Shown: positions 9,753 to 18,447 of the stretch, piece by piece
Layout of the letters: each line of letters begins with the position of its first letter
How positions within the stretch are numbered: position 1 is the stretch's first letter
NCBI RefSeq assembly: GCF_019670005.1
Contig: NZ_AP019783.1
Coordinates: 1,508,501 to 1,572,500 of the forward strand
Source of the DNA: Methylomagnum ishizawai
GTDB lineage: Bacteria > Pseudomonadota > Gammaproteobacteria > Methylococcales > Methylococcaceae
Direction: 5' to 3'
Length of the DNA stretch: 64,000 bases
Made by a program: the position numbers and the translations under genes
Notes under the pieces: generated by a model
Database searches by the model: none
The model's input: only the letters and a program-made list of their open reading frames with translations
What the model was told of the DNA's origin: nothing

Positions 9753-11330
9753 ATGCATGAGTTGATAGGCGATCTCCTGAACCACGCCCAGGGGGCGACC
9801 CGTTACAAATGGACCATGGCGGTCACGGCCTGGCTGGTGTGCCTCCTGGGCTGGGTGTTCGTTTCGCAGATGCCGGACCGCTACGAGGCCGAGGCCCGCG
9901 TCCATGTCGATACCCGCTCCGTGCTGCGCCCCCTGCTCACCGGCCTCGCCATCCAACCGGACGTGTCGGGCCGCATCCGCCTGATGGCGAAACTGATGTT
10001 CAGCCGCCCCAACCTGGAGAAGGTCGCCCGCATGACCGACCTCGATCTCGGGGTCAAGAACGAGACCGCCATGGAGGAACTGGTCAAGCGCCTCCAGGAT
10101 TCGATGAAGATCAGCGGCGGCGAGAGCGATTTGTTCACCATCGCCTTCCAGGACCCCGACCCCAAGGTCGCCAAGAAGGTGGTGCAGGCCCTCTTGACCA
10201 TCTTCGTCGAGCAAACCCTGGGCGAATCCCGCGAGGATTCCAACTCGGCCCAGAAGTTCCTCGACCAGCAGATCAAGGAATACGAAACCCGGCTCCAGGT
10301 GTCGGAAAAGGCCAGGGAGGAGTTCAAACGCGCCAATTACGGGATGCTGCCGGGCGAAGGGGCCAATATGTACGACCAGGTAGCCGCCTTGGCCAAGCAG
10401 TTGGAGGAGGCCAAGATGGCCCAGCAGGAGGCCATGGACCGCCGCGACGAAATGCAAAGGCAGTTGGAGGACGAAGAGGCCGCGGCGGCGGAGCGCGGTG
10501 TCGAGACCCCGGCGCAGGAGGCCGAAGCCACGCCCTTGGATGCGCGTATCCAGACCCTACAGTCCAAATTGGACGAACTGATGCTCAAGTACACCAAGAG
10601 CCACCCCGACGTGGTCGCCGCCCGCAAGACCCTGGCCGATTTGGAGCGCCAGAAGGAAGAAGAGGCGGCCAAGGCCAAGGCCCAGGCCGAAAGCCTCGCC
10701 GACGGGGGACCGCCGCCCGGCGTGGCCGAAAATCCGGTGTATCAGCAGATGAAACTGGCCCTGGGCGAAGCCGAGGCCAATGTCGCCACTCTGGCCTCCC
10801 GCGTCAAGAACTACGAAAGCAAGATCGAGAACCTCAAGCAGCAAATGGACCAGCGCCTCAAGGTGGAAACCCAGTTGCAGGGTTTGAACCGCGACTACGA
10901 GGCCGTCAAAACCAACTACAACCAATTGTTGACCCGGCGCGAAACCGCGCGCATGTCGGAAAACGTCGAACAGAATACCGACAGCGTCAAATTCCGCATC
11001 GTCGATCCACCCCAGGTGCCGACCAAGCCCGCCGCGCCGAACCGGATCCTATTATCGACCCTGGTGCTGTTCGCGGGGGTCGGCGGCGGTTTGGCCCTGG
11101 CCATCTTCCTGGCCTTGCTGCGCCCCGCCTATGCCAGCACCCAGAAACTCAGGGAAGTCACCAACCTGCCGGTGCTGGGCAGCGTGTCCATGAACTGGAT
11201 ACCCGATGTCAGGCGGCGCAAATGGCGGCAATTCGTGAATTTCGTGATTTCTTTCGCGGTGTTGTTGGTGGTGTTCGCGGGGGTGTTGACCTTGGAGGTC
11301 AAGGGTTACCACCTGCCTCCCTTCATTTAA
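9753..11330 (+). CDS. XrtA-system polysaccharide chain-length determinant (Wzc/EpsF-like co-polymerase)
   Basis: A 525-residue polysaccharide co-polymerase with membrane helices near residues 25-45 and 430-450 (Wzz-type) and a further one near 490-512. The periplasmic part is a long coiled-coil rich in Glu/Lys/Gln (about residues 170-390). Near the second helix is the proline-rich segment PPQVPTKPAAPNR that marks this family. It sets sugar-chain length and couples the export channel to the kinase. Unlike Wzc it has no kinase domain, which is the next gene. Confidence 0.9.
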   Translation: MHELIGDLLNHAQGATRYKWTMAVTAWLVCLLGWVFVSQMPDRYEAEARVHVDTRSVLRPLLTGLAIQPDVSGRIRLMAKLMFSRPNLEKVARMTDLDLGVKNETAMEELVKRLQDSMKISGGESDLFTIAFQDPDPKVAKKVVQALLTIFVEQTLGESREDSNSAQKFLDQQIKEYETRLQVSEKAREEFKRANYGMLPGEGANMYDQVAALAKQLEEAKMAQQEAMDRRDEMQRQLEDEEAAAAERGVETPAQEAEATPLDARIQTLQSKLDELMLKYTKSHPDVVAARKTLADLERQKEEEAAKAKAQAESLADGGPPPGVAENPVYQQMKLALGEAEANVATLASRVKNYESKIENLKQQMDQRLKVETQLQGLNRDYEAVKTNYNQLLTRRETARMSENVEQNTDSVKFRIVDPPQVPTKPAAPNRILLSTLVLFAGVGGGLALAIFLALLRPAYASTQKLREVTNLPVLGSVSMNWIPDVRRRKWRQFVNFVISFAVLLVVFAGVLTLEVKGYHLPPFI

Positions 11331-11348
11331 AGCCAGGAGCGTGCCCCA

Positions 11349-12269
11349 GTGAGCATGATCGAAAAAGCCATCAACAAGGCGATGGAACTGGACCCTTTCC
11401 AAGCCCCGCCCGAACCCGAGGTCCAGGTCCAGCCCGAAACCCGGCGGGCGGCGGTCCCGTCCGAAACCCCCGATATCGCCCCGCTGGCGGAGCCGCGCCA
11501 GGTTTCCAAGAGCTACCCGGTGGATTGGGTTTCCCTCAAGGCCCGCGGGATGCTGGTGCCGGAAATGGCCACCACCGCCCTGGCCGAGGAATACCGGGTC
11601 ATCAAGCGGCCTTTGCTGATGAACGCCTTCCCGGAAGAGGACAACGGCATCGAGCGGGCCAATCTTATTCTGGTGACCAGCAGCGTGCCGGGCGAGGGGA
11701 AAACCTTCACCGCCATGAACCTGGCCCTCAGCATCGCGATGGAGCGCGACAAGAACGTATTGCTGATCGACGGCGACGTGGCCAAGCCCTCCATCGCCGG
11801 TTTGTTCGGCATCCCGGTCGAGACCGGCCTGACCGATTTGCTCAAGGATAAGAGCCTGCGTTTTTCCGATGTCGCGGTGAAAACCGATATTCCCAATTTC
11901 ACCCTGTTACCGGCCGGCAAGCAGGACCGCCATTCGACCGAATTGCTGGCCAGCGATGCCATGAAGAAACTGGTCAGGGAGTTATCCGAGCGCTATCCCG
12001 ACCGCGTCGTGATCTTCGATTCGCCGCCGCTGTTGGCCGCGACCCAGGGCGCGGTATTGGCGCGGTTGGTGGGGCAAATCGTTCTGGTGATCGAGGCCGA
12101 TTCCACGCCCCAGTATGTGGTGCAGGAGTCTATCGCCAAGCTCGAAGGTTGCGATGTCGTGGGTTGCGTTTTGAATAAGACCAAGAAGGGTTTTGGTTTC
12201 AATTATTACGGATATTTCTACGGCTACGGCTACGGTTACGGGTTTTATGGGCAACACCAGAAAGACTAA
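11349..12269 (+). CDS. XrtA-associated tyrosine autokinase (BY-kinase)
   Basis: A 306-residue cytoplasmic bacterial tyrosine kinase, the partner of the chain-length protein. Walker A reads SSVPGEGKTFT, Walker A' is LLIDGDVAKPS and Walker B is VVIFDSPP. The C-terminus is a tyrosine cluster (YYGYFYGYGYGYGFYG) where such kinases autophosphorylate. The start is a GTG at 11349 preceded by AGGAG at about nine bases; the encoded MSMIEKAINKA resembles the N-termini of this family. The tyrosine tail overlaps the next gene's start by 23 bases. Confidence 0.9.
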   Translation: MSMIEKAINKAMELDPFQAPPEPEVQVQPETRRAAVPSETPDIAPLAEPRQVSKSYPVDWVSLKARGMLVPEMATTALAEEYRVIKRPLLMNAFPEEDNGIERANLILVTSSVPGEGKTFTAMNLALSIAMERDKNVLLIDGDVAKPSIAGLFGIPVETGLTDLLKDKSLRFSDVAVKTDIPNFTLLPAGKQDRHSTELLASDAMKKLVRELSERYPDRVVIFDSPPLLAATQGAVLARLVGQIVLVIEADSTPQYVVQESIAKLEGCDVVGCVLNKTKKGFGFNYYGYFYGYGYGYGFYGQHQKD

Positions 12270-14196
12270 GGATGCTTGCCGTGAATCCTGGCCGGAGGGC
12301 CGGGCGTCCACCGTGGCCGCGCTGGTATCCGTGGGAGCGGCCCTGGTGCCCGGGAACGCCGCTGCCGAATACTGGCGCAACAACTTATATGTGCAAGGTA
12401 GCGAAATCTATTCGAGTAATATCAATCTCTCCAATGCGGCGACCGGGTCGCAAAAAAACCAGGATTCCTTCACCACCCTGCTCAGGCCGGGGATTTCGAT
12501 CCAGCGCCAGGGAAAATGGAATCTCAACTTGAATTACAGTATGCAGAACCTGTTTTATCAAGGGAAGGACTCGTATTCGACGATCAGTAATTTTTTGCAA
12601 TTCAATAGCCATGGCGAGGTGGTTAAAAAATCATTGTTCGTAACGGCTTATGGCACGGTTGGTCAATATAACAATAGTTCTCTATTGAATCCACGTTATC
12701 AGTTGGACAATATATCCAGGCCGGGCAATTCTAGCGAATATAAGACGTTTAGTGTCAACCCCTACTGGACGCCACATTTCGGCGGATACGTCGACGGCGT
12801 GGTGGGGGTGAGGTATTCGAATGTGTCGGGTATTTCCGGTGGCGGCGTGAATGGGAGCGGGAGTAGCGGCTCCAATTTGGTGGGCGAATATTTGAACTTA
12901 TATAATGGCAAGGAGTTCAATATCCTGGGGTGGCGGGCGAATTTTATTAATCAAGATAGCTTCCTGGAAAATTCTAGTTCCAGCAATAATAACTACGCCT
13001 ATCGCAACTTGAATGGGGAAATACGTTATCGCTGGAGTGAGCAATTTGAGCCTTTCATCCAGGCCGGCAATTTTCAAAATAACTTCGGTGGCAATACTTC
13101 GAGCGTGAACAGTGCCCGCAACGGTGGCTATTGGAACGCGGGCTTGATTTGGTCGCCAAGCCGTAAAACGTTTTTGCAGGCGGGATATGGGCCGAATAAT
13201 TACTTCATATCCGCCCTATGGCAGCCCAGCAAGCGGACCTATTTCAATGTCACGTTCCGTGATAGCGATGTGGGTGGTGGTTATGGAGGCTATGGCGGTG
13301 GGGGTTATGGGGGTTATGGAGGCGGTTATCAAGGATATAGTAATAATAGCTATGGTGGCAGTAGCAGTGGCCAAACGGGAGGGACAGGATTTTCGGGTGC
13401 TGGAATAAGCAGTGGAAGCAGAAATAATTGCGGCACCAACGCGAATGGATCGCTGGGTATGGGCAGCATGGGTGGCTTGAGCAGCCTGAGCGGGGTAGGT
13501 GGCGGATCGGGCCTCGGTGGTTACGGTTCCGGAGGCTTGGGGGGATTCGGCAGTTTGTCGGGGGTGAGCAATGTCGGGGGGGTGGGCAATGGATCGGTGG
13601 GGCAATTGGGTGGATTCAATGCCGGCACCACCTGGAATGCCTTTTTTTGCCACGCCACCCGCTTGACGAATTTTCTGGCCTCGTATAACGAGTATATCAC
13701 CACCTCCCAGATCGTATTGGCCAACCAGCAGGTTTTTGACCAGGGCGGCGGGACGGGTTCCACCAACAGCCAATTATTCATACCGATCAACCAGCCCACG
13801 CTCACCAACGAGGCCATTACCCAGAAAAGAGGTCAGGTGGGTGTGGGTATCCACTTTTCCAAAACCACCCTCAATGTTTCCGGCTACCAAGCCAATATCG
13901 ATTATCAATATTCGGGTAGCCAAGATTTATTGGGCTTGTCCGCCGCTTGGAGTTGGCGTTTCATGAAAAATACCACGTCGCAATTGATGTTCGCATGGCA
14001 ATCCACCGATGCCACCAGTTCATCTCAATTGAAAAGCAGTAATGATTTCTCAATGGTATCTTTGGGGATATATCGGACCTTTGCCAAGGAGATGAGCGGA
14101 GGCTTGAATTACTGGCATTCCGAGCAAACTTCGAGTAACCAGGCCAATAGTTATATCGAGGACAGGGTGATGGCCAATGTGTTCGTAAGGTTTTAA
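12247..14196 (+). CDS. XrtA/PEP-CTERM-system outer-membrane beta-barrel protein with a Gly-rich insert
   Basis: A 649-residue protein with a signal peptide (AALVSVGAALVPGNAAAEYW) and alternating aromatic/polar strands ending in VMANVFVRF, typical of an outer-membrane barrel. By position and architecture it belongs to the uncharacterised barrel family always found between kinase and ATPase in XrtA loci, probably part of the export route. Residues about 340-460 form a striking Gly/Tyr/Ser-rich insert (GGYGGYGGGGYGGYGGG and later runs). The start at 12247 lies inside the kinase tail. An in-frame ATG at 12193 would lengthen the N-terminus by 18 residues. Codon use is visibly AT-richer than in the neighbours. 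Confidence 0.82.
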   Translation: MGNTRKTKDACRESWPEGRASTVAALVSVGAALVPGNAAAEYWRNNLYVQGSEIYSSNINLSNAATGSQKNQDSFTTLLRPGISIQRQGKWNLNLNYSMQNLFYQGKDSYSTISNFLQFNSHGEVVKKSLFVTAYGTVGQYNNSSLLNPRYQLDNISRPGNSSEYKTFSVNPYWTPHFGGYVDGVVGVRYSNVSGISGGGVNGSGSSGSNLVGEYLNLYNGKEFNILGWRANFINQDSFLENSSSSNNNYAYRNLNGEIRYRWSEQFEPFIQAGNFQNNFGGNTSSVNSARNGGYWNAGLIWSPSRKTFLQAGYGPNNYFISALWQPSKRTYFNVTFRDSDVGGGYGGYGGGGYGGYGGGYQGYSNNSYGGSSSGQTGGTGFSGAGISSGSRNNCGTNANGSLGMGSMGGLSSLSGVGGGSGLGGYGSGGLGGFGSLSGVSNVGGVGNGSVGQLGGFNAGTTWNAFFCHATRLTNFLASYNEYITTSQIVLANQQVFDQGGGTGSTNSQLFIPINQPTLTNEAITQKRGQVGVGIHFSKTTLNVSGYQANIDYQYSGSQDLLGLSAAWSWRFMKNTTSQLMFAWQSTDATSSSQLKSSNDFSMVSLGIYRTFAKEMSGGLNYWHSEQTSSNQANSYIEDRVMANVFVRF

Positions 14197-14202
14197 GCCG
14201 CC

Positions 14203-15252
14203 ATGTATGACGCTTTCTACAATCTGAAGAAAAAACCCTTCCAACTTAATCCGGACCCCGAGTTTTTCTTTAACAGCGCGGTGCATCGGCGCGCCTTGGC
14301 CTATTTGCGTTATGGCTTGGCCCAGGGCGAGGGTTTCGTGGTGGTAACCGGGGCTCCCGGTACGGGCAAGACCATGTTGGTCAAAGAACTGTTCGAAACC
14401 TTGAGCAACAAGCGCGTCGTGGCCGGTTTGATGGTCACTTCCCAAGTCGGGGCGGAAGATACTTTGCGTATCGTCGCGGCGACCTTCGGTTTATCCTACG
14501 ATGGTGATGCCAAGGCGATTTTGCTGAAAAACCTCGAAAACTTTTTCAAGCTCAAGGCGCGGGAAGGCAAGCGGGTATTATTGGTGGTGGACGAGGCGCA
14601 AAACCTGCCGTTCCAATCCATGGAAGAATTGCGGATGTTGTTGAATTTCGAGATGGACGGCAAGCCGATATTCCAAGTTTTCATGCTGGGCCAGGAAGAA
14701 CTACGCTCCACCTTGAAAGGCAATAAAATGGAGCAGGTCAGGCAGCGGATTACCGCGATCTACCATTTGCGGCCACTGGAGGAAGAGGAAGCCAAAGAAT
14801 ATATCTTGCACCGCTTGACGACCGCGGGTTGGAATCACGATCCCAAAATCAGCGACGGGGCTTTCCGCGAGATTTATCAATATACTTCGGGGACGCCCAG
14901 GGTAATCAATACCCTCTGTGATCGGTTGATGCTCTATGGGTATCTCGAAGAATTGCATGAATTGGACGAGGCATCGGTCAAAACCGTGGTTGGCGAGATT
15001 GAACAAGACGCCGTGCGTAGCCGGTCCTCGGTGATTTCCGAAACCGATGAAACCACACCGATGGAACATATCCATGCGGATGCCGCTAGATATGAAGCGC
15101 CGCCGGGTAATATCGAGGAGCGTTTGGCCCAATTGGAGCGCACGGTGGCGGGGCTACGCAATACCGTGAATAAGGAGCGGGCTTTGCTGAGGAAGGCGAT
15201 TTTATTGCAATTGGATATGGACCAGGTTTATCAGGATACCCCGATAGAATAG
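14203..15252 (+). CDS. XrtA-system ExeA-like AAA ATPase
   Basis: A 349-residue ATPase of the general-secretion ExeA/GspA type. Walker A is GAPGTGKTM near residue 50, Walker B is LLVVDEAQN and an arginine-finger region is seen at EQVRQRITA. A C-terminal acidic linker and short coiled-coil (LAQLERTVAGLRNTVN) follow. In XrtA loci this ATPase sits between the barrel protein and the deacetylase. Its exact role in secretion is not known. Six bases separate it from the barrel gene. Confidence 0.88.
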   Translation: MYDAFYNLKKKPFQLNPDPEFFFNSAVHRRALAYLRYGLAQGEGFVVVTGAPGTGKTMLVKELFETLSNKRVVAGLMVTSQVGAEDTLRIVAATFGLSYDGDAKAILLKNLENFFKLKAREGKRVLLVVDEAQNLPFQSMEELRMLLNFEMDGKPIFQVFMLGQEELRSTLKGNKMEQVRQRITAIYHLRPLEEEEAKEYILHRLTTAGWNHDPKISDGAFREIYQYTSGTPRVINTLCDRLMLYGYLEELHELDEASVKTVVGEIEQDAVRSRSSVISETDETTPMEHIHADAARYEAPPGNIEERLAQLERTVAGLRNTVNKERALLRKAILLQLDMDQVYQDTPIE

Positions 15253-15306
15253 CCATGCCAATGGGGCGTTTTTATACTATGCCATTTGTTTTGCCGGGGT
15301 AGCAGT

Positions 15307-16203
15307 GTGGTAGCGAAAACAGCGGGAACGGCTTCCGATCATCAACCGGTCAATGCCATGACGGTGGATGTGGAGGATTACTTCCAGGTTTCGGCCTTCG
15401 AGCCTTATATTCCACGCCAAGCCTGGGACCGTTTGCCTTGCCGGGTGGAATCGAATACCGATAGGATATTGGCCTTGTTCGCTGGGCATGGGATAAAAGC
15501 CACGTTTTTCACCCTGGGTTGGGTGGCGCGGCGCTATCCGGGTTTGGTGCGGCGCATCGTCGAGGACGGCCATGAATTGGCGTGCCATGGACTCAGCCAT
15601 GTCCGGGTGACCGAGCAAACGCCCGAGGAATTCCGGGAGGATGTCCGGGTTTCCAAATGCATATTGGAGGATATTTCTGGACAGCCTGTCTTGGGGTATC
15701 GTGCGGCCAGTTATTCCATCGGGGCCAAAAATCTATGGGCGTTTCCGATATTGGAAGAACTGGGCTTCCAATATAGTTCCAGTATCTACCCGGTCCGGCA
15801 TGATTTATATGGGATGCCCGAAGCCCCGAGGTTCGCCTTCCATCCCACCGATTCCAGCGGTGGATTATTGGAATTGCCCGTCACTACCGTGAAACTGGGT
15901 CGGCACAATTATCCTTGTGGCGGGGGTGGTTATTTCAGGCTATTACCCTATCCGCTATCGCGCTGGGCGATGCGGCGGGTGAACCGGACCGATAGGGAAT
16001 CCTGCATTTTCTATTTCCATCCTTGGGAAATCGACCCGGATCAGCCACGCCAATCGGGAATCAGCCTGAAAACCCGCTTCCGCCATTATCTCAACCTTTC
16101 CAAAATGGAAATCCGCTTGACCGCCTTATTGCGTGATTTCGCCTGGGATACCATGGCGAATGTTTTCCTACCCAAAGCCAAAATCCATTCCGCCGCCCGG
16201 TAA
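15307..16203 (+). CDS. XrtA-system polysaccharide deacetylase (NodB-type)
   Basis: A carbohydrate esterase family 4 enzyme (298 residues) that removes N-acetyl groups from the polysaccharide. Motif 1 is AMTVDVEDYF (metal-binding Asp), motif 2 is HELACHGLSHVRV (His pair), and RAASYSIG is the Arg motif. FYFHPWEID near the end carries the catalytic His region. The GTG at 15307 with GGGG upstream is the preferred start. A TTG at 15286 or the ATG at 15358 are alternatives, the last being right at motif 1. Confidence 0.88.
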   Translation: MVAKTAGTASDHQPVNAMTVDVEDYFQVSAFEPYIPRQAWDRLPCRVESNTDRILALFAGHGIKATFFTLGWVARRYPGLVRRIVEDGHELACHGLSHVRVTEQTPEEFREDVRVSKCILEDISGQPVLGYRAASYSIGAKNLWAFPILEELGFQYSSSIYPVRHDLYGMPEAPRFAFHPTDSSGGLLELPVTTVKLGRHNYPCGGGGYFRLLPYPLSRWAMRRVNRTDRESCIFYFHPWEIDPDQPRQSGISLKTRFRHYLNLSKMEIRLTALLRDFAWDTMANVFLPKAKIHSAAR

Positions 16204-16208
16204 GTCCC

Positions 16209-17231
16209 ATGCAGATCAAAGTATTAGATGAGAGCCGCGAGGGCGAGTGGGATGCGTTTGTGGAGGCTTGCCCGGAGGCGAGCTTTTTCCATAAGGCTGG
16301 CTGGAAACGAGTGGTCGAGCAAGCCCTGGGACATCCCCAGACCTTCCTCTATGCCGAGGAGTCGGGACGGATTGTCGGGGTCTTGCCCTTGGGACAGGTT
16401 AAAAGCCTGTTATTCGGCAATGCGCTGATTTCCAGCCCGTTTTGCGTCTATGGCGGCGTGGCGGCGGAATCCCCAGAAGCGCGGCAGGCTTTGGAAGAGC
16501 ATGCGGTGCATATGGCTCGGCAGTTCCAGGTCGATTATCTGGAGTTCCGCAACCGGATCGCCACGGGTTCTGGGCGTCCCACCAAATCCTTGTATGTGAC
16601 TTTCCGTAAAACCTTGGATCCCGATCCAGACCAGAATATGAACGCGGTACCCCGGAAACAGCGGGCCATGATCCGCAAGGGTATCGCGGCGGGATTATCC
16701 AGTGTTATCGATACCGGGGTGGATCGATTTTACGATGCCTATGCCGAAAGCGTCCGCAACCTGGGGACGCCGGTATTCCCCAAACGTTTATTCATCCTGC
16801 TCAAGCAGGTCTTCGGCGAGGCTTGCGAAATCCTGACCGTGGAATACCAGGGACGGCCGGTCGCCAGCGTGATGAATTTTTATTTCCGCGACGAGGTGCT
16901 GCCCTATTACGGTGGCGGTATCGAACAGGCCCGCGATTTGAAGGCCAACGATTTCATGTATTGGGAAGTCATGCGCCGCGCGGTGGCAAAAGGCGTACGG
17001 GTATTCGATTTTGGCCGCAGCAAGGAAGGTACCGGGTCTTATCGTTTCAAGACCCATTGGGGTTTCGAGCCCGAACCCTTGCCCTATGAATATGAATTGG
17101 TGCGGGCCGGGAAAATGCCCGATATTAATCCCTTGAATCCGAAATACCGGTTGTTCGTGGCGGCGTGGCGGCATTTGCCGGTGCCGGTGAGTAAACTGGT
17201 CGGGCCTTGGATCGCCCGGAATTTGGGTTGA
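16209..17231 (+). CDS. XrtA-associated FemAB-like acyl/aminoacyl transferase
   Basis: A 340-residue protein of the GNAT-like FemAB family, with two related acyltransferase halves and the late motif FDFGRSKEGTGSYRFKTHWG diagnostic of the XrtA branch. FemAB proteins in Gram-positives add amino acids to peptidoglycan precursors. In XrtA loci the substrate is unknown and may be the sugar polymer or its lipid carrier. It starts five bases after the deacetylase stop and is probably translated from the same message. Confidence 0.88.
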   Translation: MQIKVLDESREGEWDAFVEACPEASFFHKAGWKRVVEQALGHPQTFLYAEESGRIVGVLPLGQVKSLLFGNALISSPFCVYGGVAAESPEARQALEEHAVHMARQFQVDYLEFRNRIATGSGRPTKSLYVTFRKTLDPDPDQNMNAVPRKQRAMIRKGIAAGLSSVIDTGVDRFYDAYAESVRNLGTPVFPKRLFILLKQVFGEACEILTVEYQGRPVASVMNFYFRDEVLPYYGGGIEQARDLKANDFMYWEVMRRAVAKGVRVFDFGRSKEGTGSYRFKTHWGFEPEPLPYEYELVRAGKMPDINPLNPKYRLFVAAWRHLPVPVSKLVGPWIARNLG

Positions 17232-17247
17232 GCGGAATGCCTGAGCC

Positions 17248-18447
17248 ATGAAAGATATTTTGTTCCTCGCCCACCGCATTCCCTTTCCGCCCAACAAGGG
17301 CGATAAGATACGCTCGTTCCATTGGTTGAAATATTTATCGGAATCCTACCGGGTGCATTTGGGCGCTTTCGTGGACGATCCCGAGGACCTGCGCCATATC
17401 CCGGAGGTGGAGCGTTATTGCGCCGGAACCTGCTTATTGCCTTTGCATCCCAAACTCGCCAGGCTGCGCGGCCTTAAGGGATTGGTGAACGGCGAGGCTT
17501 TGAGTATTCCTTATTATGCGGATCGGCGGATGTCGGCCTGGGTCGAGGGCTTGCTCGCCCGTAATCAGGTCGCGGGTATCCTGGTGTTTTCCTCGGCCAT
17601 GGCCCAGTATGCCGAACCCCATCCCGCCGTGCCGTGTATCGTCGATTTCGTGGATGTGGATTCCGATAAATGGCGGCAATATGCCGGGAATAAACCTTGG
17701 CCGACCGCCTGGATTTATCGCCGGGAGGCTAAGAAACTATTGGATTTCGACCGCCGCATCGCGGCCCATTCCACCCATGCCTTGTTCGTTTCGGAACACG
17801 AGGCCGGTTTGTTCAAAACCCTGGCCCCGGAGGCGGCGGCGCGGGTCAGGGCTTTGGAAAACGGCGTGGATACCGATTATTTCAATCCCGGATTGGATTA
17901 TCCCAATCCCTATCCCGAGGATGTGAAACCCCTGGTATTTACCGGGGCCATGGATTATTGGGCCAATGTGGACGCCGTGGCGTGGTTCGCCGACGCGGTG
18001 TGGCCGGCCCTCCGCCGCGAGTGCCCGGAAGCCCGGTTCTATGTGGTGGGTTCCCGGCCCACGGCGGCGGTGTCGGCCTTGGGGCGGCGCGGGGGGATCG
18101 TGGTGACGGGCGCGGTGCCCGATGTCCGGCCCTATCTGCATCATGCCCATTGCGCGGTGGCTCCCCTGCGGATCGCACGGGGCATACAGAATAAGGTGCT
18201 GGAAGCCCTGGCCCTGGCCAAGCCGGTCCTGGCCTCGTCCCCGGCGATGGAAGGCATCGAATGCGGGTCGGCGCCGTTGGCGGTGCGGGTCGTGGATGGG
18301 GTGGAAAGCTGGCGTTTGGCCGCCCTCGATCTGTTGCGCGACGCCGCCTGGCCCGCTGTGGTGGCGGCGAACCGGGATTTCGTGCTGGAACATTATGGCT
18401 GGCGCAAGAGCCTGGACCGCTTGGGCCGCTGGGTGGAGGCCCTATGA
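17248..18447 (+). CDS. XrtA-system glycosyltransferase (Stp1 type, GT-B)
   Basis: A 399-residue GT-B glycosyltransferase, family 4-like. The N-terminal half begins HRIPFPPNKGDKIRSFHWL, the signature of the Stp1 branch found with exosortase A. The C-terminal Rossmann half has GIQNKVLEALALAKPVLAS, where the nucleotide-sugar-binding Glu lies. It adds one sugar to the growing repeat unit; the sugar is not predictable. The TGA overlaps the exosortase ATG (ATGA). Confidence 0.9.
   Translation: MKDILFLAHRIPFPPNKGDKIRSFHWLKYLSESYRVHLGAFVDDPEDLRHIPEVERYCAGTCLLPLHPKLARLRGLKGLVNGEALSIPYYADRRMSAWVEGLLARNQVAGILVFSSAMAQYAEPHPAVPCIVDFVDVDSDKWRQYAGNKPWPTAWIYRREAKKLLDFDRRIAAHSTHALFVSEHEAGLFKTLAPEAAARVRALENGVDTDYFNPGLDYPNPYPEDVKPLVFTGAMDYWANVDAVAWFADAVWPALRRECPEARFYVVGSRPTAAVSALGRRGGIVVTGAVPDVRPYLHHAHCAVAPLRIARGIQNKVLEALALAKPVLASSPAMEGIECGSAPLAVRVVDGVESWRLAALDLLRDAAWPAVVAANRDFVLEHYGWRKSLDRLGRWVEAL

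Noticed and set aside
9171-10457. A 428-codon minus-strand open frame inside the EPS genes
   Set aside because: It lies opposite the export and chain-length genes, is rich in His/Gly/Leu and has no recognisable domain. It is a GC-driven shadow.
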